NCBI GenBank assembly: GCA_028874175.1
Contig: JAPPLN010000061.1
Span: 13,173-64,058 of the forward strand
Direction: 5' to 3'
From: Chloroflexota bacterium
Lineage (GTDB): Bacteria; Chloroflexota; UBA11872
Length of the DNA stretch: 50,886 nt
Shown: positions 9,102-17,291 of the stretch, in pieces
Layout: each line of letters opens with the position of its first letter
How positions within the stretch are numbered: position 1 is the first letter of the stretch
Translations under genes and position numbers: made by a program
The notes under the pieces: model-generated
The model's input: only the letters and a program-made list of their open reading frames with translations
Database searches by the model: none
Told to the model about the DNA's origin: nothing

Positions 9102-9407
9102 GTGGCCCCTCCTTCCGGCGCCTTAAATCGAAAAAACCTCTCGCCAGCAAAGGGGGCGAGAGGTCTGTGGCCTTCGCGGTGCCACCCCTAATTCAAGCGC
9201 CGAGGGCGCTCCTCACAGGTACGGAGCCAACGGCTCGATACCCTGCCCGGGTAACGGTGGGCTTCCGTCGGAGCCTACTGAGCGATGCCGTTCGGTCCGC
9301 GGCTCACGGGGCCATTCGACGCTGTTTCCACGACCGGGCTTTCAGCACAAGGCCCGACTCTCTGGCGTGGAAGGTCGCGTGTACTCGTCCCGATCAACGC
9401 CTTTTCG
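9102..9407 (-). promoter_or_regulatory. T-box leader sensing tRNA-Trp, upstream of trpE
   Basis: On the minus strand the leader carries the conserved T-box core TGGCACCGCG at 9184..9175 inside GGGGTGGCACCGCGAAGG. Stem I features are the AGTA loop element (CGAGTACACG), the AGAG and GCTGAAA terminal part, and a specifier region GAATGGCCCC whose TGG (9314..9312) is the tryptophan codon. A hairpin AGCGCC-CTC-GGCGCT (9210..9196) fits stem III. The T-box is followed directly by the intrinsic terminator. Uncharged tRNA-Trp should stabilise the antiterminator and permit trp transcription. T-box elements are known in Firmicutes, Actinobacteria, Chloroflexi and Deinococcus. Confidence 0.92.
9131..9163 (-). 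terminator. Intrinsic terminator of the T-box leader
   Basis: Minus strand CCTCTCGCC, a nine-base loop, GGCGAGAGG, then TTTTTT. A nine-pair GC-rich stem and U-tract directly after the T-box make a classical attenuator, competing with the antiterminator. Confidence 0.93.
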
Positions 9408-9413
9408 GAGGCA

Positions 9414-9442
9414 AGCGTAGACAGGGTGTGCGGGTGAGTCAA
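9414..9442 (-). promoter_or_regulatory. trp operon promoter
   Basis: TTGACT at 9442..9437, a 17-base spacer and TACGCT at 9419..9414. This close match to a vegetative sigma promoter would start the transcript near 9407, just before T-box stem I. Confidence 0.7.
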
Positions 9443-9492
9443 CGGTTATTTGGCGGTTGTGATTCCGTGAGACCGAACGTGTGGTCGAGATC

Positions 9493-10320
9493 TCAGTTCC
9501 CGCGGGCTTTCGCGATCAGGTTTCGAATGGACGCGGTGTGGGCGCGGAGCGCGTCCGTGGGGTCGTCGGCACCATCGGGGTCGCGGCCTTCCCATTCGGT
9601 GGACAAGTAGCCGTCGTAGTGCGACTGGATCAGACGGCCAACCATGTCGGCCAGCGGCAGATCGCCATCGCCGGGGCCCACTGATTCCCAACCGTCGCGT
9701 CCGCCGCCGGTGAGCTTCATGTCCTTGAAGTGGGTATGGATGACATCGCTGTGAATGAGGCCCCAGGTCTGGTCGACCGTCTCGCCGTGGCGGACGGGAT
9801 GGGCAAAGTCCCAGACCACGCCGATGCCGGAGTGGTCCGCGAGGTCAAGCACGCGCCGAACGCGTTGGCCGGTTGAGAAGGCATCGTGGGTTTCGAGCGC
9901 GAGGCGGATGCCGTACGGGTCGGCTGCGATGGCGACTTCGCGCAAGGCCTCGGCGACCCAGCCGTTGACTTCGTCGTCCGAGGGACCGGGGTCGTAGTTG
10001 CCGCCGAAGACTCGGACGATCGGGGCGTCCCAGGCGTCGGCAAGCTCGACGAACGCCACAGCTTGTTCCACAGCCTGCCTGCGATCAGCGGCGGAGGGCA
10101 GGGCGAATCGAGCGCTGCTGCCGACGACGCAGATTTCAAGGCCGGCATCAGCGACCGTCTCAAAAATCGCGGTGCGGGGCTCCTCCGGCATAGTGGGATC
10201 GATGGGTTGGCCGTCGAGGTTTCGGAGCTCGAGGCCGTCGCAGCCCAACTCAGTGGCAACAGCGACATGGCGCTCGAGCGACCAGGTGGGCGCGGAATAG
10301 GTCGTGTAGGAAACGCGCAT
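9493..10320 (-). CDS. Sugar phosphate isomerase/epimerase family (TIM barrel)
   Basis: 275 residues from ATG 10320; the frame is open for 33 more codons upstream, but that stretch runs into the divergent promoter region. The fold is AP-endonuclease-2-like: CDGLELRNL near the N terminus, RVFGGNYD, LALETHD (metal Glu), GVVWDFAHPVRHGE, HTHFKDMKL and STEWEG. These positions match the metal-binding Glu/Asp/His/Glu pattern of xylose-isomerase-like epimerases. The substrate is unknown. It ends about 50 bases before the trp promoter and is transcribed in the same direction, so some read-through into trp is possible. Confidence 0.85.
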   Translation of the reverse strand: MRVSYTTYSAPTWSLERHVAVATELGCDGLELRNLDGQPIDPTMPEEPRTAIFETVADAGLEICVVGSSARFALPSAADRRQAVEQAVAFVELADAWDAPIVRVFGGNYDPGPSDDEVNGWVAEALREVAIAADPYGIRLALETHDAFSTGQRVRRVLDLADHSGIGVVWDFAHPVRHGETVDQTWGLIHSDVIHTHFKDMKLTGGGRDGWESVGPGDGDLPLADMVGRLIQSHYDGYLSTEWEGRDPDGADDPTDALRAHTASIRNLIAKARGN

Positions 10321-10382
10321 GTGCTCGATCCCGTTCGGATGTAGCGTGGAATTATGCCGCTTACCAGTTAGGGGCGGGCGTG

Positions 10383-10391
10383 TGCCATAGT
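10383..10391 (+). promoter_or_regulatory. Candidate extended -10 for the glycosyltransferase pair
   Basis: TGCCATAGT has the TGn element followed by CATAGT. It lies ~70 bases before the TTG start at 10458 and resembles 139-147. No strong -35 is visible. Confidence 0.35.
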
Positions 10392-10457
10392 CACCGGCGG
10401 ACGAATGGCAGCGGGCCATCGATTCGCGCCCAGCCGGTTTCTGACTGGGGGACCGAC

Positions 10458-11183
10458 TTGCAGCAAGCTTCAGACGCGCCCAAGCAATGGACCTCGATCA
10501 GCGTTTTCTTTCCGTGTCACAACGAGGAGGAGAACGTCGAGCAAGTGATCGACAATGCACTAGAACACCTGCCGGCCGTTGCTGACGACTTCGAGGTCCT
10601 CATCGTCAACGATGGGTCAGCCGACGACACAGCGGTGCGTGCCAGGGCGATTGCGGAAAACGACTCGCGGGTGCGCGTAGTGTCGCATCCGACGAACCTA
10701 GGGTACGGACGGGCGCTGAGGACGGGATTCGAGTCGGCGACGGGTGACCTGATCTTTTGCGCGGACGGGGACGGCCAGTTTTCGCTGGCGGACCTGCCCC
10801 AGGTTGTGAATGCGCTGGACGACCACGGGTTCGTTCTGGGATACCGGATCAATCGTGCGGACCCGTTCTATCGGCGGCTGAATGCGTGGCTTTGGGGGCT
10901 GTCCGTGCGCGTTCTGCTGGGATTTCGGGTGCGGGACCTGGACTGCGGGTTCAAGCTGTATCGGCGAGAGGCCGTGCCCGTGGAGGACTTCATTTCGGGT
11001 CGAGGCGCGGCAATTTCGGCCGAGCTCATCGCGCGCGCGTTGCGGGGCGGCTTCAGCTTCACGCAGGTTGGGGTGACGCATTACCCGCGGCAGGCGGGCG
11101 TACAGTCGGGGAACAGCCCCAAGGTGATTCTCAACTCATTTCTTGACATAATTCAGTTATGGCGAGGCCTCCGATCAAGCTGA
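10458..11183 (+). CDS. Glycosyltransferase family 2 (polyprenyl-phosphate sugar synthase type)
   Basis: 241 residues from TTG 10458, which has GGGGGA upstream. An ATG at 10380 in the same frame would add 26 residues that look non-coding and overlap the putative promoter. GT-A motifs: SVFFPCHNEEENV, VLIVNDGSADDT, a nucleotide-binding CADGDGQF (DxD) and the acceptor-side DLDCGFKLYRRE. Cytoplasmic enzyme that most likely transfers a sugar from a nucleotide donor to a polyprenyl phosphate (DPM1/GtrB-like). No membrane segments. Its 3' end overlaps the next GT2 gene by 25 bases in another frame. Confidence 0.88.
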   Translation: MQQASDAPKQWTSISVFFPCHNEEENVEQVIDNALEHLPAVADDFEVLIVNDGSADDTAVRARAIAENDSRVRVVSHPTNLGYGRALRTGFESATGDLIFCADGDGQFSLADLPQVVNALDDHGFVLGYRINRADPFYRRLNAWLWGLSVRVLLGFRVRDLDCGFKLYRREAVPVEDFISGRGAAISAELIARALRGGFSFTQVGVTHYPRQAGVQSGNSPKVILNSFLDIIQLWRGLRSS

Positions 11184-11839
11184 GCGTGATTGTTCCCGCG
11201 TTCAACGAAGCGGAGACGATCGCGTTGGTGCTGGAGCGCGTATCCGCCCTGGATCTCGATACCGAGATCATCGTGGTGGACGACAGCTCAACCGACCGGA
11301 CGCTGGATGCAATTACGGAAGCCGATATTCCTGGTGTGCGGGTAGTACGGCACCCCGTGAACCAGGGCAAGGGCGCCGCGGTTCGCACGGGGCTGGCCGA
11401 GGCCAGCGGGGATCTGATCGTGATCCAGGACGCCGATCTGGAGTACCACCCGAACGACTTCATCCCCATGTTGAAGCTCATTGAATCAGGCGAGGCACGC
11501 GTGGTGTACGGCTACCGCGACTTCAGCAGCCAGCGATTCCTGCTGCGCGCCGGGAATCAGGCGCTGACGTTGCTGACAAATCTGCTGTACGGCGTGGCCA
11601 TCCGGGACATGGAGACCTGCTACAAGATGTGGCAGCGCGAGGTGCTGGAGGGCGTGATGCTTCATGCTGACTCGTTCGATCTTGAAGTCGAGCTAACCGC
11701 CGCCTTTGTGTCGGCTGGCGAGGAGATTGCCCAGGTTCCGATCAGCTACCAGGCTCGCGAGGAGAAGAAGAAGCTGCGCTGGTGGGTGGACGGGCCGGAG
11801 GCCGTGATCAAGCTCATTAGGTATCGGTTTTTTCGGTAG
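11159..11839 (+). CDS. Glycosyltransferase family 2 (DPM1-like)
   Basis: 226 residues. SVIVPAFNEAETI, IIVVDDSSTDRT, the DxD motif DAD at 91-93 (VIQDADLEYHP), and RDMETCYKMW match dolichyl/polyprenyl-phosphate hexose synthases. It lacks C-terminal membrane helices, as in the soluble class. Coupled to the preceding GT2 gene by a 25-base overlap, so the two may act on different sugars for the same lipid carrier. Its end overlaps the convergent zinc-ribbon gene by 23 bases. Confidence 0.9.
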   Translation: MARPPIKLSVIVPAFNEAETIALVLERVSALDLDTEIIVVDDSSTDRTLDAITEADIPGVRVVRHPVNQGKGAAVRTGLAEASGDLIVIQDADLEYHPNDFIPMLKLIESGEARVVYGYRDFSSQRFLLRAGNQALTLLTNLLYGVAIRDMETCYKMWQREVLEGVMLHADSFDLEVELTAAFVSAGEEIAQVPISYQAREEKKKLRWWVDGPEAVIKLIRYRFFR

Positions 11840-12143
11840 ACGCTTCAGAGGACTTTGGCGGCTGGGCAGCGGTAGCTTCGGAGGGTGCCTCGTCGCCGGC
11901 AGCACCTCCCACGGTGGCGTAGGGCAACGCATCTTCCGGGAGGTCGATATTGGGCGCCGCGGGCGCAACCACCGGCGCCGAGGCCGGAATCTCGGGCGGA
12001 CGCGTGTCCCACGCTCGGGAGTCGGCCGGGGCGTTTTGGTGGATAAACTGGCCGCAGTACTGGCAAAAGACGTAGTCGTTTAGGACGAGACGGAAGCAGC
12101 GAGGGCAGTAGGTGTCTTCGTGGGCGAGAGGATTAGTGCTCAT
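11817..12143 (-). CDS. Small zinc-ribbon protein
   Basis: 108 residues. The N-terminal YCPRCFRLVLNDYVFCQYCGQF contains two CxxC pairs about 12 residues apart and should bind one zinc. The remaining ~75 residues are Pro/Ala/Glu-rich and probably disordered. Its ATG overlaps the mnmA stop by four bases, so it is co-transcribed with mnmA. Function unknown; binding to protein or RNA is possible but not shown. Confidence 0.75.
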   Translation of the reverse strand: MSTNPLAHEDTYCPRCFRLVLNDYVFCQYCGQFIHQNAPADSRAWDTRPPEIPASAPVVAPAAPNIDLPEDALPYATVGGAAGDEAPSEATAAQPPKSSEASTEKTDT

Positions 12144-13222
12144 CGGGCTGTCACCGCGGCGATGGTGCCGCCGCCCAGGACCTCGTCGCCGACATAGAAG
12201 ACGGCCGCCTGTCCAGGGGCGGGCGCCCAGGTCGGGTCGCCGAATTCCAGGGTGACGCCGCGTGGAGTAATGACTAGCGTCGCATCCTCAAGCTGCATTC
12301 GGTAACGGGTGCGGACACCGACGCTGCACGGCGCGGATGGCGGGGCGTCGGCCACCCAGTGGACGTTGCGTACGTCGATTTGGCGTGCGGTGCTTTCGTC
12401 GCGCAAACCGACGGTCACCCGATTGGCACCAGGATCCAGTTCGACGACGTAACGGCGAGCGGAGCCGCCGCCGAGGTTGAGTCCGCGACGCTGGCCTGGG
12501 GTGAAGGCTTCAAGGCCGTCGTGGCGACCAACGACCTGACCCGTGGTATCGACGATGTCGCCTGTGCCGGTCGTTCCGTGGGCGCGCACATAGCCAGCGT
12601 GGTCGTTATCTGGCACGAAACAGATTTCCTGGCTGTCGGCCTTGAGGGCCACGGGCAGGCCGAACTCGGCGGCGAGACTGCGGACTTGAGGCTTGGTGAG
12701 ATCGCCAAGCGGGAAGAGGGTTCGGGCGAGTTGACGCTGGCCGAGCACGTGGAGAACGTAGGACTGGTCTTTGCTCGGGTCCCTGGCGGTGAGGAGGCGC
12801 AGGCGTCCGCTTGTTTGGTCAGTCTCAACGCGCGCATAGTGGCCGGTGGCGATGAAGTCGGCGCCGAGCTCGTTGGCCTTGGTGAGGAACGAACCGAAGC
12901 GGACGGTGCGGTTGCACATGACGCAGGGGTTGGGCGTCTGGCCGTTGAGGTAGGCCTTGACCCAGGGATCGATGACGGCGGCTTCGAATTCGCGCCGGTA
13001 GTCGATGACGTAGTGGGGGACACCGAGGATGGCGCAGACGCGGCGGGCGTCGTCGATGGTGTCGGGGGTACAGCAGCCGTTGCCGGTGGAGCGGGCCATG
13101 AGGTCGGCCGGCCACTGGTTGAAGGTGACGCCGACCACGTCGTAGCCGTCGCGGGTCAGCAGGGCGGCGGCGACGGAGCTGTCGACGCCGCCGCTCATGG
13201 CCACAAGCACTCGGGAGGGCAT
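12140..13222 (-). CDS. mnmA: tRNA-specific 2-thiouridylase
   Basis: 360 residues from ATG 13222, matching the family length; the open frame extends 17 codons further without a ribosome site. PP-loop ATPase SGGVDSS at 10-16. Catalytic Cys100 in NPCVMCNR and Cys201 in EICFVPD form the persulfide/disulfide pair. GHYAR and the SKDQSYVL region bind tRNA. Thiolates U34 of the tRNAs for Lys, Glu and Gln. No Shine-Dalgarno sequence is obvious. Confidence 0.96.
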   Translation of the reverse strand: MPSRVLVAMSGGVDSSVAAALLTRDGYDVVGVTFNQWPADLMARSTGNGCCTPDTIDDARRVCAILGVPHYVIDYRREFEAAVIDPWVKAYLNGQTPNPCVMCNRTVRFGSFLTKANELGADFIATGHYARVETDQTSGRLRLLTARDPSKDQSYVLHVLGQRQLARTLFPLGDLTKPQVRSLAAEFGLPVALKADSQEICFVPDNDHAGYVRAHGTTGTGDIVDTTGQVVGRHDGLEAFTPGQRRGLNLGGGSARRYVVELDPGANRVTVGLRDESTARQIDVRNVHWVADAPPSAPCSVGVRTRYRMQLEDATLVITPRGVTLEFGDPTWAPAPGQAAVFYVGDEVLGGGTIAAVTAR

Positions 13223-13418
13223 GGCGAGATGGGGCGGTGGATCAGTTCGGCTGAGGCTAGCACCGAGGGGCACGGTGAAGCGTGACGTTATCTTTGCAGG
13301 CAGCGGCGTATGGGCAATTCGGGTACTGGTGGGACTCGCCGGCGCAGGTAGTGAAGGGTCGCGATGGCACCCAGGCAGCCAGATAATGTAGGGAAGCTGT
13401 TCCCCCGCGTGCTGACCC

Positions 13419-14624
13419 TTGGTTGATCTCGCACTTTTACAGTCACTGGCCCAGCCGGCTCAGACGAAGCTGGTGTTGCTGGTGCTGGACGGACTGGGCG
13501 GTTTGCCGCGCGAGGCGGGCGGACCCACCGAACTGGAAGCTGCCAGCACGCCGAACCTAGACCGCCTGGCCGCCGAGGGGCAAACCGGATTGAGCCAGCC
13601 GGTTGGACTGGGAGTCACGCCGGGGAGCGGCCCTGGGCACCTGGCGCTGTTCGGGTACGACCCGGTGGCTTCGAACATTGGGCGCGGCGCGTTGTCGGCT
13701 CTGGGCCTGGGCCTGCGGCTTGACGCCGGGGACCTCGGGGTGCGGCTGAATTTCTGCACGCTCGATGATCGGGGGACTGTGGTTGACCGACGGGCGGGGC
13801 GGATTGAGACGGGCTTGAATCGAGCGCTGGTCAAAAAGCTGAACGAGATTGAGATACCGGGAGTCGAGTTGGAGTTCGCCACCGAGTCGCAGCACCGAGC
13901 GGTGCTGATCATTCGCGGCGCGTACCTGTCCCCGGCGGTTCAGGAGACCGACCCACAGGCGGTGGGCGTTCCGCCTCTGGAACCGGTACCGCTGACCGCG
14001 ACAGCCCAGCACACGAGCGCGGTGCTTCGGTTGGTTACTGAGGCCGTGCGGGATTGCATTGGGGGCGAATCGCTGGCGAACTTTGTGCTGATGCGCGGGT
14101 ATGCGGGGCTGCCGGAGTTGGAAAGCCTGAGCTCGCTGTATGGGCTGCAGGCGGTTTGCCTGGCGACGTATCCGATGTACAAGGGACTGGCCCGCGTGGC
14201 GGGGATGGCGGTTGTTGACGGGTTGGATTCGGCAGACGAACAGATGACCGCGCTAGCGACGGCCTGGGACGACCACGACTATTTCTTCTTACATCACAAG
14301 GCGCCGGACGCGCGGGGCGAAGACGGCGACTTTGACGCGAAGGTGTCGGCGATAGAGGAAATGGACCAGCGGTTGCCGGATCTGATGAAGCTTGGGCCGG
14401 ACATGCTGGTAGTGACGGGCGATCATTCAACACCGTCCGTGTTACGGGAGCATTCGTGGCACCCGGTGCCGTGCCTGTTCTGGGGCGGGAGCGTGCTGCC
14501 AGATACTGTGGATCGCTTTGGCGAGCGGGCGTGCGGGCAGGGATCGCTGGACGTGTTCACGGCGCAGTCAATCATGGCGCTGATGCTGGCGCACGGCGGG
14601 CGACTGCAGAAGTTTGGGGCGTGA
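13419..14624 (+). CDS. apgM: 2,3-bisphosphoglycerate-independent phosphoglycerate mutase, archaeal type
   Basis: 401 residues with a TTG start at 13419. A GATAAT sequence at 13385-13390 could be its -10. Alkaline-phosphatase superfamily: metal-binding VLDGLGG (Asp24), TPNLDRLAAEG, the nucleophile region GSGPGHLALFGYDP, VTGDHSTP and the late metal-ligand SWHPVP region. This small iPGM class is common in archaea and some bacteria and interconverts 2- and 3-phosphoglycerate. selA begins two bases after its stop, so the two are co-transcribed. Confidence 0.92.
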   Translation: MVDLALLQSLAQPAQTKLVLLVLDGLGGLPREAGGPTELEAASTPNLDRLAAEGQTGLSQPVGLGVTPGSGPGHLALFGYDPVASNIGRGALSALGLGLRLDAGDLGVRLNFCTLDDRGTVVDRRAGRIETGLNRALVKKLNEIEIPGVELEFATESQHRAVLIIRGAYLSPAVQETDPQAVGVPPLEPVPLTATAQHTSAVLRLVTEAVRDCIGGESLANFVLMRGYAGLPELESLSSLYGLQAVCLATYPMYKGLARVAGMAVVDGLDSADEQMTALATAWDDHDYFFLHHKAPDARGEDGDFDAKVSAIEEMDQRLPDLMKLGPDMLVVTGDHSTPSVLREHSWHPVPCLFWGGSVLPDTVDRFGERACGQGSLDVFTAQSIMALMLAHGGRLQKFGA

Positions 14625-14625
14625 G

Positions 14626-15981
14626 GTGAGCAGGACCGAGTCGGGTTTCCGAGCGATTCCCTCGGTGGACGTCGTGGCGCAGGCTATTGAGCGCCTGGCG
14701 CCGGATGTGCCGGCACAGGTGGCGGTGCGAGCCGCTCGGGAAGAGATCGAGGTCGTGCGCGGTGCGGTGAGGCAGGGGCAACAGGCCGTCGCGCCTGACG
14801 TCATTGCCGAGGCCGGGGCGCTGCGCGCTCGCCTGGTCCTGGCAGATGCGCCACGTCCGGTGATCAATGCGACGGGCGTCATCATCCACACCAATCTGGG
14901 TCGTGCGCCGCTGAGCGAGCGGGCACTGGAGGCGGTACAGGCGGCGGCCGGGGGATACAGCGACCTTGAATTTGACCTCGTGACGGGTCGGCGCGGTTCG
15001 CGGTCGAACCACATTGCGGACGCGGTTCGCGAGGTGACGGGGGCAGAGTCGGCGCTGGTGCTGAACAACAACGCGGCGGCGGTTTTCCTGGCGCTGGAGG
15101 CGCATGCGCGGGGACGCGAGGTGCTGGTGGCTCGGGGGGAGTCGATCGAGATCGGGGGTGGGTTTCGGATCCCGGACATCCTGCAGGCCAGCGGGGCGCG
15201 GCTGCGAGACGTGGGAACGACGAACCGGACGCGCATAAGTGATTACGCGCGGGAGGTAACGGCGGAGACGGCCGCGATCATGCGGGTGCACTCGAGCAAT
15301 TTCGCGCAGGTGGGCTTTACGGAGTCGCCGGACGCGCGCGAGTTGGCGAGTTTGGCGCGGGAATGCGGGCTTCTGCTGATCAATGACCTAGGTTCAGGGG
15401 CGCTGCTGGACACGGCAGCGTACGGACTGGCACGAGAACCGCTGATCGGGGAAGCGCTGGAAGCGGGTGCGGACCTGGTGACGTTTTCCGGCGACAAGCT
15501 GCTGGGCGGGCCGCAAGCCGGGGTGATTGTGGGGTCGGCAGACGTGATCGAGCCGATCGCGCGGCGGCCACTGGCGCGAGCGCTGCGTCCGGACAAGATG
15601 ACCATTGCCGGCCTGCGCGCAACGCTGGGTCACTACCTGCGGGGCGAGGCCGTGGACGAGGTGCCGGTCTGGCAGATGATCGCAGCCGGGGTGGACGAGT
15701 TGCGGGCGCGGGCCGAGCGGGTCTTGGGTGACATCACCGGGTTTCGGCTGGTGGACTCGTCCGCAGCCATTGGTGGCGGGTCGTTACCGGGCCAAGTGCT
15801 ACCAAGTCTGGCTATCGAAGTTACGGACGCGAAGACTGGCGCGGACGACGTGGCACGGCAGCTACGGGGTTCCGCGCGTCCTGTGATCGGGCGGATTCAC
15901 GGGGGCCGCCTGCGGCTGGACATGCGGACGGTGTTGCCCAGGGACGAAGGCCCGCTGCGGGAGGCGCTTCAGGCGCTGTAG
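14626..15981 (+). CDS. selA: L-seryl-tRNA(Sec) selenium transferase
   Basis: 451 residues from GTG 14626; TTG at 14614 is an alternative that would overlap apgM. PLP-dependent: NATGVIIHTNLGRAPLSE, ALVLNNNAAAVFLAL, ESIEIGGGFRIPDI, and the PLP Lys (~291) in FSGDKLLGGPQAG are all typical. Converts Ser-tRNA(Sec) to Sec-tRNA(Sec) using selenophosphate. selB, selD and selC are not in the window, so the rest of the selenocysteine machinery must be elsewhere if it exists. Confidence 0.95.
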   Translation: MSRTESGFRAIPSVDVVAQAIERLAPDVPAQVAVRAAREEIEVVRGAVRQGQQAVAPDVIAEAGALRARLVLADAPRPVINATGVIIHTNLGRAPLSERALEAVQAAAGGYSDLEFDLVTGRRGSRSNHIADAVREVTGAESALVLNNNAAAVFLALEAHARGREVLVARGESIEIGGGFRIPDILQASGARLRDVGTTNRTRISDYAREVTAETAAIMRVHSSNFAQVGFTESPDARELASLARECGLLLINDLGSGALLDTAAYGLAREPLIGEALEAGADLVTFSGDKLLGGPQAGVIVGSADVIEPIARRPLARALRPDKMTIAGLRATLGHYLRGEAVDEVPVWQMIAAGVDELRARAERVLGDITGFRLVDSSAAIGGGSLPGQVLPSLAIEVTDAKTGADDVARQLRGSARPVIGRIHGGRLRLDMRTVLPRDEGPLREALQAL

Positions 15982-16051
15982 GGGCATTGCACCGGTGCGC
16001 CAGGGGCGCCGAAGGCTAGAATCCAGGCGCCTGTGCGGAAGGGCCGCGGAC

Positions 16052-16384
16052 ATGGCCGATCTCTCGACCGCTGACGAAGACGTCGCTTTTCGTCGCGCGA
16101 CGGAGCGGGTGCGCGCGCGGATCGGCTTCGCAGCGCACGTTGGGGTTTACCTGGCGATAGGGCTGTTGCTGCTCGTCCTTAATCTGGTGACGACGCCGGA
16201 GAGTCTGTGGTTCTTCTGGCCGATGCTGTTCTGGCTGATTGCGCTGGCGGCGCACGTGGCGGTGCTGTTCGGTCCTGGGATGCGGAAGATTGAGGGCTGG
16301 CGAGACCGCGAGTACGAGCGTGAGATCGCGCGGATGACGGCGCGGCGAGGGAGCGATAGCAACGACCCCGGGACGGCCGGGTGA
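16052..16384 (+). CDS. 2TM domain protein
   Basis: 110 residues. Two hydrophobic helices (about 28-47 and 56-77) are separated by a short loop containing SLWFFWPMLFW, and a charged C-terminal tail ends in Arg/Asp-rich sequence. This matches the small bacterial 2TM domain family, sometimes found attached to histidine kinases. Inner membrane; function unknown. TAGAAT upstream (16017-16022) could be a -10. It overlaps the next gene by four bases. Confidence 0.75.
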   Translation: MADLSTADEDVAFRRATERVRARIGFAAHVGVYLAIGLLLLVLNLVTTPESLWFFWPMLFWLIALAAHVAVLFGPGMRKIEGWRDREYEREIARMTARRGSDSNDPGTAG

Positions 16385-17262
16385 CGGCAGTCCGCCGGTT
16401 CGGCACGCGGGGCTGGCAGCGGCTGAAGGAGATCTACCCGGCGCGCACGCGTCCGAACGAAATGCTGGAGATTTACGCCGAGCACGCGACGGTGGTGGAG
16501 GCCGAGAACGTCTTCAGCGGAATCCCGAAGCCGGAGCGGGTGCAGGAGTGGGTGGATCAGTCGCCAGAAGGGTTCAGATTCGACGTAGTGGCTTTTGGCG
16601 GACTCACGCTGTACCAACGACGTCCTGGCGCGGATCCTCGGCGTAAGAAGTCGTGGACCGAGATCGCGGTGGAGCCTCCGGGGGTGCTATTCGAGGACCT
16701 TCAGGCGTCGCTGGCGCCCTTGCGAGCGGCGGACCGGCTGGGCGCAGTGATCCTGCAATTTCCGCCGTGGTTCGAAGCCGGGACTGCTGGTCGCGAGTAT
16801 CTGAGTCGAGTGCGCGAGGAACTGCCGGACCTGCCGCTGGCGGCCGAGTTTCGGCATCCGACCTGGCAGGTTCCGGTGAATTACGAGTCAACGCTGGAGA
16901 CGCTGATCGAGCTTGAGATCGGCACGGTGGTCGCAGACTTGCCTTCAGAGACAGACGAGTGGTATCCGCCATTCGACACGACGACGGTGGACGACCTGGC
17001 GCTGGTGCGGTTGCACGGGCAGAACGCGGAGGGATGGGCGCGGACGCTGCAGTCGCCGGCGGAGCCGGTGGCCTACAGCTACGAGCACGACGACCTGTCT
17101 ACTTGGGTAGCGCGGATTCGTTCGCTGAGCCTGGAAGCGACCGAGGTGCATGTGCTGGTGGGCACGGCGCCTCCCGACGCGGCGTTGGCCAGCGCGAAGG
17201 CGCTGGCGGAGGCGGTGGAGACCGCCGACGAGGCCGAGGCTCGCTGGGGATATGTGCCGTAG
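16381..17262 (+). CDS. DUF72 (YecE-like) family protein
   Basis: 293 residues, GTG start. The TIM-barrel-like DUF72 pattern is clear: Y-A-E-H-A-T-V-V-E-A-E-N-V-F early, then P-E-G-F-R-F-D-V, VILQFPPWF, AAEFRHPTW and LVRLHGQNAEGW. The family is widespread, and its biochemical role is not settled as far as I know. Coupled to the 2TM gene. Confidence 0.85.
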   Translation: MTAVRRFGTRGWQRLKEIYPARTRPNEMLEIYAEHATVVEAENVFSGIPKPERVQEWVDQSPEGFRFDVVAFGGLTLYQRRPGADPRRKKSWTEIAVEPPGVLFEDLQASLAPLRAADRLGAVILQFPPWFEAGTAGREYLSRVREELPDLPLAAEFRHPTWQVPVNYESTLETLIELEIGTVVADLPSETDEWYPPFDTTTVDDLALVRLHGQNAEGWARTLQSPAEPVAYSYEHDDLSTWVARIRSLSLEATEVHVLVGTAPPDAALASAKALAEAVETADEAEARWGYVP

Positions 17263-17291
17263 CATCCACATGCCGGGGGGCGCGGTTTGGC

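Noticed and set aside
9196-9300. Leader peptide with tandem Trp codons for classical attenuation of trpE
   Set aside because: The leader has T-box elements instead, and no short ORF with tandem TGG was found.
12359-13285. 308-codon open frame on plus, opposite mnmA
   Set aside because: Low-complexity Gly/Ala/Val/Asp translation; mnmA has all family motifs.
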